From positions 1-64,000 of the forward strand of contig CAZEAC010000010.1 of assembly GCA_964510065.1 (NCBI GenBank): 64,000 bases of DNA, read 5' to 3'. The translations under genes were made by a program, and so were the position numbers. The DNA is from CAZEAC01 sp964510065. GTDB lineage: Bacteria > Bdellovibrionota_C > UBA2361 > CAIXSY01. The notes below the pieces were generated by a model, which was not told the DNA's origin, searched no databases, and saw only the letters and a list, made by a program, of their open reading frames with translations. Positions 62,385 to 64,000 of this stretch are shown here, in pieces (the stretch's first letter is position 1; every line of letters starts with the position of its first letter).

Positions 62385-64000
62385 AGCTTCGGCTCAAATG
62401 AGAACAATCGCTCCTCGATAAGTGATTTTACAAAGCTTGAGACGGTGACCCTTGTTGCGCACACGCCACTCGCGGGAAGACCATCAAGATGTCCAATGAA
62501 GTCTTTATAGAACTGATTTGAATCTCCACTACCACCACAGGAAGCCCCGGCCCCAGTCATAGTATCTGCCCATGGGCTAATTACATAGAGACGGTTTCGG
62601 TAGGGTGCTCTAGGGCTCACCGAACTTGCCAGAGGATCTATTCCAAAGAGACAGCGGACTCGATCTACTGCATCGCCATCGCAGTTAGCGGTTCCGGCAT
62701 CAAGCGCGTCTGTCGGCGTCATCGGAATATAGATGACAGTTACCGGAAAAATACCCTGAGTCAGCTCCGGGTTGTTTATCCGAAGATCGCCGACATAGGC
62801 CAGTAAATTATGTTGATGAGGGGGGCGGTGAAGAATGATTACAGTCGGGGCATTTCTATCGAGCCGGTATAAATTCGTTACGGTCTGGTTGCCACCGAAA
62901 GGGAATTCGGGCTCGTTGGCGTAGGTAGCAGGCCCGGGAGGTTCCGCCGGCCAAACCGTGAGCGGGAATAGCCCTGGCGGTGCGTAAAAGAAGGGATGTG
63001 GCTGGTTTGGTGCGCCAAAGTTATTTGGCAATCGACGATGATTAGCGAGAAATGAGCCGAAGTCGGGAAGCAGATCGTTGTCCCCGCCGGGCTTTTGGCA
63101 AGGCCAGCCGGGAAAAGCTTCATTCAGAGGATGATAGCCTACGGGACAGGATTGGATCGATCCAATTATCGCCGCGACCTCCGGAGCGGTAAGGCCTCGG
63201 GAGGTATTATTGGTTTCGTCGTTAAGATCGGTGCTGTGTGGATCCACATTGCTGTTTGGCCAGGGTCTTGGCCCCTGCTCCCAGGGCTGACCGGGAGCGA
63301 AGGGTATATTTCTAAGCTTCGGGTTATAGGCAAACCCTGCCGGGTCAAACGGATCGTTACCAGGCAATATGAATTGTGGCCTATCGATCCCATTTCGGTC
63401 ATCTATGCCATTGTCATCTGGATCGAACCCGGAGTAGAGCTGATAGCAGATCCTTAGCTGCTCGGCGATAAACTGCTGATGCTGGTCGCTTAGATTGTAG
63501 AGGTTCGCGTTCCCGTTTCCATCTCGCCAGGGGTTTATCGGACCATCCTTATTCTGGACACTCCACGCGTCGAAGTGTCCATCGATACTGCCAGTGACCG
63601 GGTAATCCTCTCGTGAACTATTGTAGTATACGTAAGGCAGCTGATACTGCGGCGCGGCAAGATCATCTCCTAGCAGTGAATCAACAATCTTTACAGGTTT
63701 ATTTTGTCCCCAGGTCGAGCTGTAATAATCAGTGTTCGGTGATCTTCGGTTTGCCGGGTTTACTACGGCGAGATCGGTTGAGTACCTGGTAAGAGAAGAT
63801 CGCATAAGATACTCTAGCAATCCGCTTACAATCAGGTTTCTTACAAATATAGTAGGATTAAGGCAGGCCGCCATGTGCGACCAAAGCGGGTCTTCACTGC
63901 CCCATCCTGAAATATGCATATAATCAAAGTAGCCACCGAGTTCATCACCTGCATCCGCAGGTGGAGTTCCATTATCTACCGCATAGCCGCCGGGAGAGAT
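62381..64000 (-). CDS. Large TadG-like surface protein, N-terminus beyond the window
   Basis: The frame stays open to the window edge, so at least 539 residues are present and the N-terminus is missing. The visible part has a mature-domain character: many Asn, Asp, Pro and Tyr, DDNGIDDRNGIDRPQF-like loops that could bind calcium, and a few cysteines. It is the first gene of a coupled series with the Flp pilin and TadE genes. No VWA MIDAS motif is evident in the visible portion. An adhesive or structural role is inferred from position. Confidence 0.6.
   Translation of the reverse strand: MSPGGYAVDNGTPPADAGDELGGYFDYMHISGWGSEDPLWSHMAACLNPTIFVRNLIVSGLLEYLMRSSLTRYSTDLAVVNPANRRSPNTDYYSSTWGQNKPVKIVDSLLGDDLAAPQYQLPYVYYNSSREDYPVTGSIDGHFDAWSVQNKDGPINPWRDGNGNANLYNLSDQHQQFIAEQLRICYQLYSGFDPDDNGIDDRNGIDRPQFILPGNDPFDPAGFAYNPKLRNIPFAPGQPWEQGPRPWPNSNVDPHSTDLNDETNNTSRGLTAPEVAAIIGSIQSCPVGYHPLNEAFPGWPCQKPGGDNDLLPDFGSFLANHRRLPNNFGAPNQPHPFFYAPPGLFPLTVWPAEPPGPATYANEPEFPFGGNQTVTNLYRLDRNAPTVIILHRPPHQHNLLAYVGDLRINNPELTQGIFPVTVIYIPMTPTDALDAGTANCDGDAVDRVRCLFGIDPLASSVSPRAPYRNRLYVISPWADTMTGAGASCGGSGDSNQFYKDFIGHLDGLPASGVCATRVTVSSFVKSLIEERLFSFEPKL

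Noticed and set aside
1..64000. CRISPR arrays, rRNA and tRNA genes
   Set aside because: No regularly spaced repeats, no conserved rRNA segments and no complete tRNA were seen by eye.

Overview
The window comes from a diderm (Gram-negative-type) bacterium with roughly even base composition and compact gene packing. Signs of an outer membrane and periplasm are Sec and Tat export signals, lipoprotein signals, a beta-barrel-type protein and c-type heme motifs. GlnRS, an Asp-type MurA, Tad/Flp pilus genes and a DUF1501 operon occur together. This hints at a deep-branching proteobacterial, Bdellovibrionota-like or candidate lineage, but the sequence alone does not fix the phylum. No rRNA, tRNA, CRISPR array, prophage or complete insertion sequence was found.

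Layout. 0.4-4.8 kb: a translationally coupled operon of two exported CxxCH proteins and a Tat-exported DUF1501 protein. 5.8-9.3 kb: a 1183-residue protein of unknown function, divergent from glnS (9.5-11.2 kb). 11.4-21.4 kb: mostly accessory genes (secreted orphans, an M48 protease, membrane proteins, a GntR regulator, a large M14-like secreted peptidase) interspersed with dispersed repeats. 21.5-21.7 kb: a MITE with CTAA target duplications. 22-30 kb: cpaB, a polysaccharide deacetylase, a GH31 glycosidase and the first group of TadE/TadG-type genes. 30-36 kb: upp, orphans, recQ and a HEAT-repeat protein. 36-48 kb: a beta-helix protein, rmlA, a Ca/Na antiporter, prmC, a beta-barrel-type protein, murA, a DnaA/Hda-like ATPase, a HAD phosphatase, fabF and nth. 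48-52.4 kb: an SseB-like protein, then panB-panD-smpB and, 1.1 kb on, the tmRNA gene. 52.4-59 kb: tandem repeats behind tmRNA, a Fic protein, a cupin, a GDPD lipoprotein and a large AAA+ protein divergent from a single-domain response regulator. 59-64 kb: a second Tad group with a Flp-type pilin, TadE proteins and a large TadG-like protein running off the window.

How the genes work together. smpB and ssrA supply the two parts of trans-translation. panB and panD supply the pantoate and beta-alanine branches of pantothenate synthesis. The Tad genes lie at three separate loci and none of the motor, platform or secretin genes is in view, so they either feed a machine encoded elsewhere or form a divergent, surface-exposed minor-pilin set. 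The heme/DUF1501 operon looks like an exported redox or surface system of unknown role.

Most notable points: MurA carries Asp at the usual catalytic Cys position (predicted fosfomycin insensitivity); several dispersed palindromic or permuted repeats, one of which supplies the last codons of a protease gene; orphan Tad clusters; a probable frameshift in a small lipoprotein gene; and repeated tail-to-tail gene overlaps.
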